Assembly (NCBI GenBank): GCA_041486385.1
Contig: JBGPLJ010000221.1
Location: 1 to 6,307 of the forward strand
Direction: 5' to 3'
DNA length: 6,307 bases
Source of the DNA: JBGPLJ01 sp041486385
GTDB lineage: Bacteria; Pseudomonadota; Gammaproteobacteria; Steroidobacterales; Steroidobacteraceae
A model generated the notes under the pieces. It saw only the letters and a program-made list of their open reading frames with translations. It ran no database searches and was not told where the DNA came from. A program made the translations under genes and the position numbers. Below are positions 6,064 to 6,307 of the stretch, piece after piece; positions within the stretch are counted from its first letter, which is position 1; every line of letters begins with the position of its first letter.

Positions 6064-6307
6064 ATGACGGTCATCGATCGACCCATACGTCTAACGGTCG
6101 CGGCGCTCGGCGGGCAGGGCGGTGGCGTCGTAGCCGACTGGCTCATCGAAGTCGCGCACCGCGAGCGGTTCATCGTGCAGTCAACGTCGGTGCCGGGCGT
6201 CGCCCAACGCACCGGCGCCACGCTTTACTACGTGGAGATGATCCCGGAGAGCGGGCGGACGCCGGTCCTTTCCATGATGCCGGCCCCCGGCGACGTCGAC
6301 ATCGTCG
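6064..6307 (+). CDS. iorB: Indolepyruvate oxidoreductase beta subunit family protein (5' part only)
   Basis: The frame from the ATG at 6064 runs open for 81 codons to the right edge. The start shows the gamma-domain signature of 2-oxoacid:ferredoxin oxidoreductases (PF01558): VAALGGQGGGVVADWLIEVA at about residues 12-31, then TSVPGVAQRTGATLYYVEM (40-58) and a PAPGDVDIV segment at the edge. This domain pairs with the IorA chain to complete the enzyme and is thought to help bind CoA. The wording of these segments matches the long beta-subunit form (about 500 residues) known in proteobacteria rather than the archaeal form of about 200, but the length cannot be judged here. It follows iorA by 10 bp and so is in the same operon. 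No alternative in-frame start lies between the iorA stop and this ATG. Confidence 0.88.
   Translation, partial: MTVIDRPIRLTVAALGGQGGGVVADWLIEVAHRERFIVQSTSVPGVAQRTGATLYYVEMIPESGRTPVLSMMPAPGDVDIV

Noticed and set aside
3834..6221. Very long open frame on the minus strand, continuous with the TetR frame and antisense to iorA (over 2.3 kb without a stop).
   Set aside because: The first bases of its codons pair with the third codon positions of iorA, which are nearly always G or C, so stop codons are avoided by composition alone. The translation is Arg/Ala/His-rich with no domain, and iorA on the other strand is unmistakable.
1..6307. Mobile elements, CRISPR arrays, tRNA genes or a defence system.
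   Set aside because: No transposase, integrase, regularly spaced repeat, cloverleaf-like sequence or nuclease/toxin-like gene was seen; all long frames are accounted for by metabolic or regulatory genes.

Overview
The window is a GC-rich bacterial chromosomal segment (roughly 60-65% GC by eye, not computed). It is tightly packed, with Sec signal peptides on two enzymes and short gaps or overlaps between genes. The gene content and style fit a proteobacterium, but nothing in the sequence fixes the genus. There are no rRNA or tRNA genes, transposases, CRISPR arrays or phage genes.

Layout, left to right. (1) A minus-strand pair is read leftwards. The first gene encodes an exported metal-dependent amidohydrolase (706-2103). 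It overlaps by ATGA a second gene (1-709, cut by the left edge) that encodes a protein with two CDGSH iron-sulfur motifs followed by a cupin domain. (2) A 135-bp divergent control region (2104-2238) follows. (3) A plus-strand gene for an exported cyclase-family (kynurenine formamidase-like) protein (2239-3180) comes next. (4) A minus-strand TetR-family regulator (3177-3836) converges on the cyclase, and the two genes' stop codons share one CTAG tetranucleotide. (5) A 54-bp divergent gap separates the regulator from a plus-strand operon. (6) That operon encodes the large subunit of an indolepyruvate:ferredoxin oxidoreductase (IorA type, 3891-6053). After 10 bp it continues with the start of the small or beta subunit (IorB type, from 6064, cut by the right edge).

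How they may work together. The ior genes form the best supported unit: a thiamine-diphosphate and iron-sulfur enzyme that turns aryl-pyruvates from aromatic amino-acid transamination into aryl-acetyl-CoA and reduced ferredoxin. The adjacent divergent TetR regulator is the natural candidate to control them. The amidohydrolase and the cyclase are both predicted to be exported and metal-dependent, and they share a divergent promoter region, so a common periplasmic task on amide, ester or lactone substrates is plausible but unproven.

No clearly new system such as a defence island was found. The points most worth a second look are the double-CDGSH/cupin fusion coupled to an exported amidohydrolase, the His-to-Gln substitutions in the cyclase metal motif, and a CxxDxxC iron-sulfur motif in IorA.
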